Shown here one piece after another: positions 53,198 through 62,097 of a stretch of DNA of 64,000 nt (positions are counted from its first letter, which is position 1; every line of letters starts with the position of its first letter). The position numbers and the translations under genes are program-made. The stretch is from Telmatospirillum sp. (GTDB taxonomy: Bacteria; Pseudomonadota; Alphaproteobacteria; Rhodospirillales; Magnetospirillaceae), in the NCBI GenBank assembly GCA_031291415.1, contig JARLJB010000375.1, positions 1-64,000 on the forward strand, in the 5' to 3' direction. The notes beneath the pieces were generated by a model. The model was given only the letters and a program-made list of their open reading frames with translations, was not told the DNA's origin and made no database searches.

Positions 53198-54367
53198 ATG
53201 GTTTTTGAACCGAGCACGTCTCGCCCCGCGACTTCTGTCTCTTCAGCGGATCCATTCCGTGTCATGGTTGTTGATGATTCGGCCGTTGTGCGTGGTCTGA
53301 TCACTCGCATGTTGGAAGAAGATACCGGTTTTTCCGTCGTGGCGTCGGTCGGTAATGGACAAATGGCGGTGTCCGCTCTCGACCGCCACGACGTTGAAGT
53401 CGTCATTCTCGATATCGAGATGCCGGTGATGGACGGCCTGACGGCGTTGCCGAAGCTCCTGAAGATCGATCCGGAGCTTCAGGTCATCATGGCCTCGACG
53501 CTGACGCTGAAAAATGCAGATGTTTCGCTCCGCGCACTTGAAGCCGGAGCGGCCGACTATATTCCAAAGCCGACGTCATCGCGTGAAATCAGCGGTGGTC
53601 AGGATTTCAAACATGAGCTTATCGGCAAGGTTCGTGCCCTCGGCATGGCCCGTCGCCGCATGTCACGACGCGGGCCGCGTCCGGGCGTCAGTGTTTCAAC
53701 ATCCACGCCGGTACCCGCTGCCGCACGGGTGCCGGCACCGCTTTATCCGCACTCCGGCCCCCTGACCTTGCGACCGGTTCCGACGGAAGCGCCGGATGTC
53801 ATCGCGATCGGCTCCTCGACCGGCGGTCCGCAGGCTTTGTTCTCTGTGTTGGGAGCAATCAAGGTCGGTTCGTTGCGCCAGCCCATCCTGATCACGCAGC
53901 ATATGCCCCCGACCTTTACCACCATCCTGGCGGAACATATCTCCCGCATCAGTGGATGGGCTGCCGCCGAGGGCAAGGACGGCGAGATCATCCAGGGGAA
54001 CCGCATCTACATCGCTCCGGGGGATTTCCACATGGTGGTCGAGACCAGGGGCACGGACAAGGTGATCCGGTTGAACAAAAATCCGCCGGAGAATTTTTGT
54101 CGCCCCTCGGTGGATCCGATGCTGCGTAGTATTGCGTCGGCTTGGGGACGGCGGGTCTTGACGGTGATTCTGACCGGGATGGGCTCGGATGGACTGAAGG
54201 GGGGGCAGGTCGTGGTTGGTGCCGGCGGCACCGTGATCGCTCAGGATGAGGCGAGCAGCGTGGTTTGGGGAATGCCCGGGGCGGTGGCGACAGCCGGCAT
54301 ATGTAGTGCTGTTCTGCCGTTGCCGGAGGTTTCCCAATACATCCTGCGGCTGGCTTCGAGGCGCTGA
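53198..54367 (+). CDS. cheB: Protein-glutamate methylesterase CheB
   Basis: Removes methyl groups from chemoreceptors and deamidates them, activated by phosphorylation from CheA. About 389 residues. N-terminal receiver ('VMVVDDSAVVRGLI', 'VVILDIEMPVMDGLTALP', 'YIPKPTS'), a Pro/Arg-rich linker, then the methylesterase domain with catalytic Ser in 'AIGSSTGGPQAL', His in 'ITQHMPPTFT' and Asp in 'LTGMGSDGLKGG'. ATG 53198 is preferred to the GTG two codons upstream. cheR starts 1 bp after its stop. Confidence 0.96.
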   Translation: MVFEPSTSRPATSVSSADPFRVMVVDDSAVVRGLITRMLEEDTGFSVVASVGNGQMAVSALDRHDVEVVILDIEMPVMDGLTALPKLLKIDPELQVIMASTLTLKNADVSLRALEAGAADYIPKPTSSREISGGQDFKHELIGKVRALGMARRRMSRRGPRPGVSVSTSTPVPAAARVPAPLYPHSGPLTLRPVPTEAPDVIAIGSSTGGPQALFSVLGAIKVGSLRQPILITQHMPPTFTTILAEHISRISGWAAAEGKDGEIIQGNRIYIAPGDFHMVVETRGTDKVIRLNKNPPENFCRPSVDPMLRSIASAWGRRVLTVILTGMGSDGLKGGQVVVGAGGTVIAQDEASSVVWGMPGAVATAGICSAVLPLPEVSQYILRLASRR

Positions 54368-54368
54368 G

Positions 54369-55223
54369 ATGCTGCGCCCGGACGACTTCGACTTCCTCGC
54401 CAAGCTGCTCAAAGAGCGGTCGGGACTGGTAATTACCCCCGACAAAGCCTACCTGCTCGAGAGTCGTCTGATGCCCCTGGCGCGAACTCGAAATCTGAAA
54501 GGAATCGAGGATATCGTTGCCAAGCTGCGTGGTCGCGACGAAGCTCTGGCTCGCGACGTAACAGAAGCGATGACGACCAACGAGTCCTTCTTCTTTCGCG
54601 ATCAGAAACCGTTCGACCAGTTTCGCGATACGATCCTGCCTCAGGTAATGGCGTCCCGCATTGCAAAGAAGTCTATCCGGATTTGGTCGGCCGCCTGTTC
54701 GAGTGGTCAAGAAGCCTATTCCCTGGCAATGCTTCTCAAGGAGCAGGCTCACAAGCTCAATGGATGGCATGTGGAGATCGTTGGTACCGATATCTCCGTC
54801 GAGATGCTGGAGAAGGCCAAGGCCGGCCTTTATTCGCAATTCGAGGTTCAGCGCGGATTGCCCATCCAGATGCTGGTCAAGTACTTCAAAAAAAAGGAAG
54901 AGAGCTGGCAGATCGACGCGGCGCTGCGCGGCATGGTCCAGTTCCGGGAATGGAACCTGCTCAAGGATTTACGAGGCCTGGGACAGTTCGATATCGTGTT
55001 TTGCCGCAACGTGCTGATCTATTTCGATCAGCCGACGAAGGCGGTTGTCCTCGAGGGGATCGGCAAGCAGATGCCTGACGATGGTTTCCTCTATCTCGGC
55101 GGCGCTGAGACTGTGCTGGGGATTTCCGACCGGTTCAAACCGATGACCGGCCAGCGCGGCATTTATTGCCTTAATCGCGACGGGTCGGCGACCTCGTCTT
55201 TTCCGATCAAAGCACCTGTCTGA
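54369..55223 (+). CDS. cheR: Chemotaxis protein methyltransferase CheR
   Basis: Methylates receptor glutamates with SAM. 284 residues from ATG 54369. N-terminal helical domain ('FDFLAKLLKERSGLVITPDKAYLLESRLMPLAR'), the family 'TTNESFFFRD', SAM motif 'IRIWSAACSSGQEAYSLAMLL', 'VGTDISVEMLEKAKAGLYSQFEVQRGLP', and 'FDIVFCRNVLIYFD'. It is the last gene of the che operon; a small hairpin lies at 55235-55252. Confidence 0.96.
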   Translation: MLRPDDFDFLAKLLKERSGLVITPDKAYLLESRLMPLARTRNLKGIEDIVAKLRGRDEALARDVTEAMTTNESFFFRDQKPFDQFRDTILPQVMASRIAKKSIRIWSAACSSGQEAYSLAMLLKEQAHKLNGWHVEIVGTDISVEMLEKAKAGLYSQFEVQRGLPIQMLVKYFKKKEESWQIDAALRGMVQFREWNLLKDLRGLGQFDIVFCRNVLIYFDQPTKAVVLEGIGKQMPDDGFLYLGGAETVLGISDRFKPMTGQRGIYCLNRDGSATSSFPIKAPV

Positions 55224-55234
55224 CGGTAGGGAAG

Positions 55235-55252
55235 CGGCAGGGATGCCTGCCG
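55235..55252 (+). terminator. Small hairpin after cheR
   Basis: CGGCAGG and CCTGCCG form a 7-bp stem with a GATG loop 11 bp after the cheR stop. No T-run, so termination is only suggested. Confidence 0.35.
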
Positions 55253-55345
55253 AAGAACTAAGCGTTTTCGTTCCTGCGCGTACCCCGTCATCGCGGTTCG
55301 GCGCCTGTGAGCGACGCTTGCGGGCTCTGCATGAAAGCAACCGGG

Positions 55346-55371
55346 CCGTCCGCATTGGTTGATGCGAACGG
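55346..55371 (-). terminator. Hairpin downstream of flagellin gene
   Basis: On the minus strand two 10-nt arms (55362-55371 and 55346-55355) pair with one G-U, around a 6-nt loop, about 60 bp beyond the flagellin stop. Likely terminator of the flagellin transcript. Confidence 0.45.
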
Positions 55372-55428
55372 TGCCCTCCCGGTGGCTCCGCCTTAAGCGG
55401 ACCTGAAATCTGTCGAGCGTCATTACTC

Positions 55429-56265
55429 CTAGGACTGCAGCAGCTTCAGCAGTTCCTGCGGCAGCTGTGCCGCCTGCGTCAACGCCGCGACAGAGGCCTG
55501 GGTCTTCACGTCGGCCGACGACAGGCTCGACTTCACCGAGGCAACGTCGGCGTCCATGATCACCGAGGCGGCTGCCGTGATGTTCTGGACGTTGGCGGAA
55601 ATGTCCTGACCGCTGAAATTGAACTGCGATTCATAGGCACCCACCAAGGCACGATCCTTGGTAATGACATTGATCGCCGAGGAGACCGCGGTCATCGACT
55701 GCAGCGCCAAGGCGGCGGTACTCACCGTCGATCCCGACTGGCCGCTGCCGATGTTGAGTCCGCCTGCGGAAACCGTGGCCAGCGACAACGAAATGAAATT
55801 CGAGGACAGCGTACCGACCAGGAACTTGACGTTGCTGAGGAACGAGCCCGTTAACAGCGCCTGACCCGCATAGGTCGTGCTATCGACGATACTCGATATT
55901 TCGCTTCTGAGCTGAACATACTCAGTGTTGACGTCCTGCGACCGCTGCGAGTTGGTCACCTGACCGGATGCAGCCTGCGTGGCCAGGGACATCATGCGCT
56001 GCAAGACGTTGCTGATCTGCGCCAGCGCGCCGTCGGTCGACTGCAGGATCGAGGTTCCCTGCGTCACGTTCACCTGGTCTTGCTGGTAGACGGCGACGTT
56101 CGCATTGAGCTGCGTACCGATGGCCAACCCAGCGGCGTCATCCGACGCCTGGACGATGCGGGAACCGCTCGCCAACTGGGAAAGATAGTTTGTCTCTTTG
56201 CTCGAATTCAGATTCAGGTAGTTCAGTGCGGCATTGGCCGCATTATTGGTAGAAATCACGGGCAT
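55429..56265 (-). CDS. Flagellin
   Basis: The filament subunit, exported by the flagellar type III system. 278 residues from ATG 56265 ('MPVISTNNAANAALNYLNLNS'), with AAAGGAGA as ribosome site; the longer frame starting at 56283 lacks one. The N-terminal D0/D1 region has 'LASGSRIVQASDDAAGLAIGTQLNANV' and the C-terminal D1/D0 'DADVASVKSSLSSADVKTQASVAALTQAAQLPQELLKLLQS'. The variable centre is short and Ser/Thr-rich, a possible glycosylation region. A sigma-54-type promoter lies about 70 bp upstream. Single flagellin gene in this window. Confidence 0.95.
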   Translation of the reverse strand: MPVISTNNAANAALNYLNLNSSKETNYLSQLASGSRIVQASDDAAGLAIGTQLNANVAVYQQDQVNVTQGTSILQSTDGALAQISNVLQRMMSLATQAASGQVTNSQRSQDVNTEYVQLRSEISSIVDSTTYAGQALLTGSFLSNVKFLVGTLSSNFISLSLATVSAGGLNIGSGQSGSTVSTAALALQSMTAVSSAINVITKDRALVGAYESQFNFSGQDISANVQNITAAASVIMDADVASVKSSLSSADVKTQASVAALTQAAQLPQELLKLLQS

Positions 56266-56941
56266 GTTGATCTCCTTTGCCACACTGACTTGCTCGATGC
56301 AAGGTTGGAATGTGGTGTTCGCCTCGTTACAGAAGCAAGCCCTGTGCCAGTTTCATAACTCATTGAAATACAAAGAAAACAGGGGGTGCGGCGGGTGCGT
56401 GGGAGATGGACGAAATGGTCGGATGGTGGCGACATTTGCCGGAAGTGCTGTGCAATTCTTGCCGGGTGAGTCGATGATTCCAACAGCGACAGGCTCTGGT
56501 TGCCGAGACAAATGAAACGGCTGGTGTGACAGCGCCTTGTGCAAATGTCGTCCGTTTTTTGACTCTGCCATCATTGGCAGAAAGCGAAGACTCTACGAAA
56601 TCCGCCTGCAATGACTCGATTCCGCCCGAGCGATGCTATGGGATATCTGAGGATTGACTCTGGTGGACTCGGAGTTGTCCGGATCGACCGATCCCGGCGG
56701 GTTCACGCCCGGCCGCTGGGGAGAGGCAAAGTTTGCCGTTCCCTCATCTCGGGGCGCCGAGATCATTGGGAAAACGGCGGTTGTCCTGGATTGACAAGGG
56801 GAATGGGACGTCGGAACGGGGCACGTCAGATTTGACGCGACCCCACATTAGAGGGTGATGCCTCAGATCGGCATCACGCTCCAGCTTGTTTATTCAGCCC
56901 GCGGCCCGGCGCACGCATCCGCATGCTTGGCCGCTCCAACA
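56266..56941. other. Intergenic region upstream of flagellin
   Basis: 676 bp between flagellin and the gmhA-like gene, both on the minus strand. It contains the sigma-54 promoter and, about 225 bp further upstream, an inverted repeat TCTGCCA-TCAT-TGGCAGA at 56566-56583 that is well placed as an enhancer-binding-protein site. No gene was accepted; the small open frames have no family resemblance or ribosome sites. Confidence 0.5.
56334..56349 (-). promoter_or_regulatory. Sigma-54 (RpoN) promoter of flagellin
   Basis: Reading the minus strand, TGGCAC (56349-56344), five bases, then TTGCT (56338-56334) match the -24/-12 consensus TGGCAC-N5-TTGCW. The -12 element is about 70 nt from the flagellin start, leaving a leader of roughly 58 nt. 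RpoN with an FlbD/FleQ-type activator is a known driver of late flagellar genes. Confidence 0.8.
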
Positions 56942-57514
56942 TCAGGCGAGAGTCGTTTCGATCGCCTCGCACAACATATGTCCAATCAGGATATGCATTT
57001 CCTGAATCCGGGCGGTGACCTTGGAGGGAACGACGAGCAGCGGGTCGGCCACGCCAACCATGGCGCCACCATCGCGTCCGGCAAAACCGGCGGCGGTCGC
57101 GCCGACAGCCTTGGCCGCCTGGAGAGCTTTCAGGACATTGGGGCTTTGACCCGACGTGCTGATGCCGATCGCAACATCTCCAGGACGGGCCAGTGCCTCG
57201 ACCTGTCGCGCGAAGATGTCTTCGAAGGAGAAGTCGTTGGCTGTCGCCGTGAGAATCGACGTGTCGGTCGTCAAGGCGATGGCCGGCAGCGCCCGCCGGT
57301 TGATCTTGTAGCGAACGACGATTTCGGTCGCCAGATGCTGCGCATCAGCGGCGCTCCCCCCATTTCCGAAAAACAGGATCTTGCCGCCATTTTGCAAGGA
57401 GCGGCAGCAGATGTCGGAAAGCCGCAGTAACGGATCCCGGACCGCCTGGCCGAGGTTTGCGACAACTTTCGCATGTTCAGAAATTTCTGTTTCGAAAAAT
57501 TGGGCGAGGTCCAT
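56942..57514 (-). CDS. gmhA: SIS-domain phosphoheptose isomerase, GmhA-like
   Basis: 190 residues. GmhA converts sedoheptulose-7-phosphate to heptose phosphate for LPS or other heptose-containing glycans. 'GGKILFFGNGGSAADAQHLATEIVVRY' is the GmhA active-site stretch, followed by 'ALTTDTSILTATANDFSFEDIFARQVEALARPGDVAIGISTSGQSPNVLKAL' and 'LLVVPSKVTARIQEMHILIGHMLCEAIE' with the metal/catalytic Glu and His. ATG 57514 is chosen over the upstream in-frame start because it matches the family. It lies between ctrA and flagellin; a role in flagellin or surface glycan sugar supply is possible but not shown. Confidence 0.88.
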   Translation of the reverse strand: MDLAQFFETEISEHAKVVANLGQAVRDPLLRLSDICCRSLQNGGKILFFGNGGSAADAQHLATEIVVRYKINRRALPAIALTTDTSILTATANDFSFEDIFARQVEALARPGDVAIGISTSGQSPNVLKALQAAKAVGATAAGFAGRDGGAMVGVADPLLVVPSKVTARIQEMHILIGHMLCEAIETTLA

Positions 57515-57640
57515 GGAGCACTCCAACGACAATGAACAGTCACGCAATCCTGGCGATACAGGTTGGTGGTGTGGAACGGAAGATGGGTCTGGGAGGGACT
57601 TTATGAGGGGGAACGCGTCTCCGGCATGGTGGCGGTGCGG

Positions 57641-58363
57641 TCAAGCCACATGAGGGGTGCTGTTGCCCGCCCGTCCGCCGGAGGCTTCCTCCGGGTCGCG
57701 CAGGACATAGCCGCGACCCCAAACGGTTTCGATATAGTTTGTGCCTCCGGTGGCATTGGCGAGCTTCTTGCGGAGTTTGCAAATGAAGACGTCGATGATC
57801 TTTAACTCGGGTTCATCAATGCCGCCGTAAAGGTGGTTAAGAAACTGTTCCTTGGTTAGCGTCTGCCCCTTGCGGAGCGACAATAATTCAAGAATTCCAT
57901 ATTCCTTGCCAGTCAGATGTAGCGGATCGCTGTCGACTTCGACATTCCGCTTGTCGAGATTGACCGTCAGCCGACCGGTTCGAATGACCGATTGCGAATG
58001 GCCTTTGGAACGGCGGACGATCGCCTGGATCCGGGCGATCAATTCGCTGCGGTCGAAAGGCTTGGTGAGATAGTCGTCAGCGCCGAATCCCAGTCCCTTG
58101 ACTTTCTTGTCGGCTTCCGACAGGCCCGACAGGATCAGCACGGGGGTTTCGATGCGCGCAGCCCGCAGCCGCCGCAAGACTTCATACCCATCCATGTCGG
58201 GAAGTAAAAGATCAAGCAAGATAATGTCGTAATCGTAGAGCTTGCCGATCTCCAATCCATCTTCGCCCATACTAGTAGCGTCAACCACCATGCCTTCAGC
58301 ACGCAGCACCAGCTCCAGGCTTTTGGAGGTCATGGGGTCGTCTTCGACGATCAGTACTCGCAT
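57641..58363 (-). CDS. ctrA: Cell-cycle response regulator CtrA
   Basis: Master transcription factor that controls division, motility and other functions in alphaproteobacteria. 240 residues from ATG 58363 ('[20 protein letters not shown]', identical in style to CtrA orthologues). Receiver with phospho-Asp51 in '[23 protein letters not shown]' and Lys in 'YLTKPFDR'; OmpR-type winged helix with '[34 protein letters not shown]', '[16 protein letters not shown]' and '[15 protein letters not shown]'. Divergent from fliI across 151 bp containing a CtrA-like box. Its phosphodonor ChpT is also in this window. Confidence 0.96.
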   Translation of the reverse strand: MRVLIVEDDPMTSKSLELVLRAEGMVVDATSMGEDGLEIGKLYDYDIILLDLLLPDMDGYEVLRRLRAARIETPVLILSGLSEADKKVKGLGFGADDYLTKPFDRSELIARIQAIVRRSKGHSQSVIRTGRLTVNLDKRNVEVDSDPLHLTGKEYGILELLSLRKGQTLTKEQFLNHLYGGIDEPELKIIDVFICKLRKKLANATGGTNYIETVWGRGYVLRDPEEASGGRAGNSTPHVA

Positions 58364-58456
58364 CCCGCGGTTTCCGGTGTCCATGAATGACTTGGTAACC
58401 ATAAGGGGGTAGGCATGCCGGGCGCAAGGAAACTAGCGTCTAGCGAACGAAGCAAG

Positions 58457-58493
58457 TTTACCAAGATTTAAGGGGAATATGCTAGCGTATAGA
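58457..58493 (+). promoter_or_regulatory. CtrA-like box and promoter before fliI
   Basis: TTTACCAAGATTTAA at 58457-58471 fits the CtrA consensus TTAA-N7-TTAA at seven of eight fixed positions. A TATAGA hexamer at 58488-58493 follows 16 nt later, as expected when the CtrA box overlaps the -35 region. The predicted transcript start near 58500 lies before the GTG at 58515 but after the ATG at 58479, supporting the GTG as the fliI start. Confidence 0.6.
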
Positions 58494-58514
58494 CGTACTA
58501 AAAGGGGCGGAATA

Positions 58515-59834
58515 GTGGGCCTACTTGTCAAATCTCTGATCAGCGACATCGATCGTCTCCCCTCTGTGCGGGTTTTTGGCCGTGTCGAGGGCGTGCAGGG
58601 ATTGCTGGTCGAGGCTAGCGGCTTGCGCAATCGCCTGTCGGTTGGCGACCGTTGCCAGATTCAAGGGCGCGACCGCTGGGTCGTTTGCGAAGCTGTCGGC
58701 TTTCGTAACGGCCGGGCGTTGCTGATGCCATTTTCCTCATTGGATGGTGTCGGGCTCGGTTGCCGCGTCGAAGTCGTTGATTCAAGCCCGGTTCTCTATC
58801 CGCATCCCGACTGGCTGGGCCGGGTCATCAATGCGATGGGCGAGCCGATCGATGGAAAGGGACCGCTGCCTGTTGGCGATCGGCCTTATCCTGTTCGAAA
58901 CCGCCCGCCGCCGGCCCATTCCCGACAGCGTGTTGGCGGCAAGCTCGATTTGGGCGTCAGGGCGATGAACGCCTTTCTGACCACGTGCCGCGGCCAGCGC
59001 ATGGGTATTTTTGCCGGGTCGGGTGTGGGCAAGTCGTCGCTGCTGTCGATGATGGCCAAGAACACGGATGCCGATGTCTCGGTGGTCGGCCTGATCGGCG
59101 AACGCGGACGCGAGGCCCGCGAATTCATCGAGGATGATCTTGGCGAAGCGGGAATGGCCCGGGCCGTCGTCGTGGCCGCAACCTCCGACGAATCGGCTTT
59201 GCTCCGCCGCCAGGCCGCCTATGTGACTTTGACGGTCGCAGAGTATTTTCGCGACCTGCAGCATGACGTCCTCTGTCTGATGGACAGCGTCACACGGTTC
59301 GCCATGGCCCAGCGCGAGATCAGTCTGTCGGTCGGAGAGCCGCCTGCCAGCAAGGGCTATACGCCGACGGTTTTTGCCGAATTGCCCCGCCTTTTGGAAC
59401 GGGCCGGTCCCGGCGGGCCGGGACAGGGATCGATCACCGGACTGTTCACCGTGCTGGTCGACGGCGACGACCACAATGAGCCGATTGCCGACGCGGTGCG
59501 TGGTATCCTTGATGGTCATGTGGTGCTTGATCGCGCCATCGCCGAACGCGGGCGGTATCCGGCGATCAATATTCTGCGCAGCGTTTCGCGAACGATGCCC
59601 GGTTGCAACACGCCTGAGGAAAACGAATTGATCGCCCGGGCTCGCCGTCTTCTGGCGCTTTACGACGACATGGCGGAACTGATCCGGCTGGGCGCCTATC
59701 GGCGGGGAACCGATCCCGCCGTCGACGAGGCCATTCACTACTATCCGGCACTTGAGGCTTTTCTCAGCCAAGGAAAGCGTGATGCCACTGATTTGGCCAC
59801 CAGTTACGCCATGCTGGCGGCTATCTTTAACTAG
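58515..59834 (+). CDS. fliI: Flagellar export ATPase FliI
   Basis: Drives export of flagellar subunits through the type III apparatus. About 439 residues from GTG 58515 with AAAGGGGCGG upstream; an in-frame ATG at 58479 is the alternative. Early '[18 protein letters not shown]' is the N-terminal beta domain; Walker A '[14 protein letters not shown]' at about 164-177; '[35 protein letters not shown]'; Walker B '[28 protein letters not shown]'; and '[38 protein letters not shown]'. fliJ follows. Confidence 0.96.
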   Translation: MGLLVKSLISDIDRLPSVRVFGRVEGVQGLLVEASGLRNRLSVGDRCQIQGRDRWVVCEAVGFRNGRALLMPFSSLDGVGLGCRVEVVDSSPVLYPHPDWLGRVINAMGEPIDGKGPLPVGDRPYPVRNRPPPAHSRQRVGGKLDLGVRAMNAFLTTCRGQRMGIFAGSGVGKSSLLSMMAKNTDADVSVVGLIGERGREAREFIEDDLGEAGMARAVVVAATSDESALLRRQAAYVTLTVAEYFRDLQHDVLCLMDSVTRFAMAQREISLSVGEPPASKGYTPTVFAELPRLLERAGPGGPGQGSITGLFTVLVDGDDHNEPIADAVRGILDGHVVLDRAIAERGRYPAINILRSVSRTMPGCNTPEENELIARARRLLALYDDMAELIRLGAYRRGTDPAVDEAIHYYPALEAFLSQGKRDATDLATSYAMLAAIFN

Positions 59835-59948
59835 CACGTTGACCAATTCAGAAGGTCCCACCCTGACCCCTCCCAATCAAGCGGAGGGGAGCAGAACTGA
59901 GGTTTCCTCCCCCTTGTGGCGAGGGCTGGATAAAGAAGGGAGCTAGCC
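59835..59948. repeat. REP-like GC-rich spacer between fliI and fliJ
   Basis: The 114-bp gap contains the pyrimidine/purine-rich blocks CCTCCCAATCAAGCGGAGGGG and CCTCCCCCTTGTGGCGAGGG, which can fold as hairpins and resemble short intergenic repeats widespread in proteobacterial genomes. No second copy was found in this window, so the assignment rests on style alone. The spacer ends in GAAGGGAG, the fliJ ribosome site. Confidence 0.4.
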
Positions 59949-60401
59949 CTGTCGCGCAAGGCCAAAGATCTCGATTCCTTGTTGCGTTTGCACAGTTGGA
60001 CGGTCGATGAGCGCCGTCGCGAGCTGGGGGTTCTGCATGCCCGTGAAGAGGAGCTGATCGCCACCGGCGAGGAGATGGCCCGGCAACTGCTTCGAGAGCA
60101 GCAGGCCGCGAGCGCCGATCCGGCCGTTGCGGGGTTCATTTATGCCGCCTTCGCCGTCGGCCATCGCTTGCGCCGCGAACAGCTTGGACGCACCTTGGCG
60201 GCCCTACGCGAAGAAATCGAGCAAGCGCGCGACCGCTTGGCCGACGCCTTTCGTCAGCTCAAAGTCTTTGAGGAAGTTCAGAAAGAGCGTGCCCATCAGG
60301 AGGATATCGACGCGGCGCGCAAAGAGCAGATGTTTTTCGACGAAATCGCCCAGACCCAGTTCCGCCAAAAGCAGGCGGCCAAGCGGGAGAGCCAGACCTG
60401 A
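59949..60401 (+). CDS. fliJ: Flagellar export chaperone/stalk FliJ, probably CTG start
   Basis: About 150 residues, nearly all helical coiled coil ('RREQLGRTLAALREEIEQARDRLADAFRQLKVFEEVQKE'), as expected of FliJ, the stalk of the FliI ATPase ring. The frame after the TAA at 59931 offers no ATG or GTG before the conserved 'LHSWTVDERRRELGVL': only CTG 59949, with GAAGGGAG 6 nt upstream, and TTG 59979 without a ribosome site. CTG gives the N-terminus 'LSRKAKDLDSLLRLHSW' and a normal FliJ length, so I choose it. Position after fliI supports the identity. Confidence 0.82.
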   Translation: MSRKAKDLDSLLRLHSWTVDERRRELGVLHAREEELIATGEEMARQLLREQQAASADPAVAGFIYAAFAVGHRLRREQLGRTLAALREEIEQARDRLADAFRQLKVFEEVQKERAHQEDIDAARKEQMFFDEIAQTQFRQKQAAKRESQT

Positions 60402-60494
60402 GGCGGCTCCGCCAGCCAGCCGTCTTCACGCTCTAACTTACATTTATGTCCCTCGGCCCTGCGCGCGCAGCCTTAGCGCCTGGCCGCGGTCGCT

Positions 60495-61997
60495 CTAGTT
60501 GTCGAGAAAGCTTTCGAGAGGCAGTGCGCGGGATTGTCCTGGGCCGCCGCCGACCGGTGGTAACGTCAGCTCCAAATCCTGCTGGCTTCGGGAACGGGCC
60601 TGGAAGACCTGGGCGGTGGGGACGATGAAGGTCTGCATGCCGCCCAGAAACACGCCGCAGGCCCGGCTGTAATCGCGGCCGGTGGCGAACACGGCGCGGA
60701 AAGTACCGTCGGGAATGCCATCGATAATCGCCTCGGACCCGCCGGCCATGAAGAAGGACAGCAAGGTTCGGCTGTTTTGCGTCTTGAGGCGGACCACCAC
60801 ATCCATGCCCGTGCTGTTCTGTACGGAAAGGCGATGCTCGCCGCCGGTGCGCCGCAATAAGATATCGCCGGTATGCAACGGCCCGCCTTTCTGTTCGCGG
60901 CACCAGCGGTTCTTCGATATTTCGCCCTCGCCGCCGAACAGGTAGCGGGCCGGCACGTAACCGGTGACGCCGTTGGGCGTCAAAATCCGGGCCCATTCTC
61001 CGTCGGCGGAGGAATCCATCACCTGCACGGTCGCGAATCGGTCGAGAAGGGCGACCACCGGTTCGGTATTGGTCGGACCTTGGCGAACTTTCAAGACGTC
61101 GACGGCCACATGTCGCATCTCTCCGGCCTGCGCCGGCTGGATGGTGATCATCGCGGTGACGCTGTCGGTCTGGCTGCGCAACAGCAGCGCCACTCCGGAC
61201 AGCATGATCGCAAGCAAAAGGCCGGCGAGCGGCAAAGCCTGCATGACAGAGGCATAGTGCCAGCGGCGCCAGCGGTTTTTCAGGTGGCGGGCGGCCGGGT
61301 CGCTGACCTTGCTGGCGGCGCGAATGATGTCGGCAATGCGCCGCCGTTCCTCGTCATTCTTGGCAAATGACTGGGCCTGTTCAGCGAGCGCGCGCGCAAG
61401 GTTCGGATCTCCCAGTCGCAAGAAGGCCCGCGCCTGATGCAGCAGAACCCACTGATTGTCGATTCGCGGCATCTCGCCGCCGCTAAGATTGGTGAGCAAG
61501 GCTTTGATCGTTCGCCACGGGCCCAAAATGCCCCACCAACCCTGCAGCCATGTCACCGTACTGGCGCGAATTGCCGTGCGATCGGCACAGTCTCGGCAAA
61601 AAATGCCGGCCACCGTGCTTCGCCGGCTTGCGAACAGCACGCTTTTGACCCGGTGAAAAATAATGTAGCGCGGTTGCGCCGTGACCTTTCCGCACCGGGA
61701 GCAGTGAACAGGAACCGGACGGGGATCATGGGGGTCTATCGTCGCTGCCGGGCCAAGAGGATGCGCCGTGGCGTCGTACCGAGCCCGGCTGCGGTAGTCT
61801 TTAAGGACCTGATAAGCCTCGGTAAGTTCGATAAATTCCTGTTCCGCGTTCTCCGACAGATTGACGTCTGGGTGCAGCCGTTTGGCCATCTGACGATAGG
61901 CCAAGCGAATTTCCGACGCGTCAGCCAGGGGGCCGATGTCGAGGATGGCGTAGTAACCCAAAGGATCAGAAGGGGAGCTGCGTACTTCGTCGCGCAT
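60495..61997 (-). CDS. Membrane J-domain protein with zinc ribbon and SH3-like domain
   Basis: About 500 residues from ATG 61997; ATG 62042 is possible. N-terminal J domain with the HPD motif ('GYYAILDIGPLADASEIRLAYRQMAKRLHPDVN', residues about 14-75). A Cys4 zinc ribbon (C-S-R-C-G and C-R-D-C-A) lies at about 98-136. One membrane segment is at about 255-275 ('ALPLAGLLLAIMLSGVALLL'). A bacterial SH3-type domain follows ('VLKVRQGPTNTEPVVALLDRFATVQVMDSSADGEWARILTPNGVTGYVPARYL') and a C-terminal region of unknown fold. The J domain should be cytoplasmic and recruit DnaK; the SH3 part should be periplasmic. Function unknown. Confidence 0.8.
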   Translation of the reverse strand: MRDEVRSSPSDPLGYYAILDIGPLADASEIRLAYRQMAKRLHPDVNLSENAEQEFIELTEAYQVLKDYRSRARYDATAHPLGPAATIDPHDPRPVPVHCSRCGKVTAQPRYIIFHRVKSVLFASRRSTVAGIFCRDCADRTAIRASTVTWLQGWWGILGPWRTIKALLTNLSGGEMPRIDNQWVLLHQARAFLRLGDPNLARALAEQAQSFAKNDEERRRIADIIRAASKVSDPAARHLKNRWRRWHYASVMQALPLAGLLLAIMLSGVALLLRSQTDSVTAMITIQPAQAGEMRHVAVDVLKVRQGPTNTEPVVALLDRFATVQVMDSSADGEWARILTPNGVTGYVPARYLFGGEGEISKNRWCREQKGGPLHTGDILLRRTGGEHRLSVQNSTGMDVVVRLKTQNSRTLLSFFMAGGSEAIIDGIPDGTFRAVFATGRDYSRACGVFLGGMQTFIVPTAQVFQARSRSQQDLELTLPPVGGGPGQSRALPLESFLDN

Positions 61998-62097
61998 GAT
62001 TGCCGGGAGCCTCGGGGCTGGTCCGCGAGGACAGCCGTCCATGAACTACATGCAAATATCATACCGAAGCGTGTCGGTGACAAGCGCCGTTCGGGCT

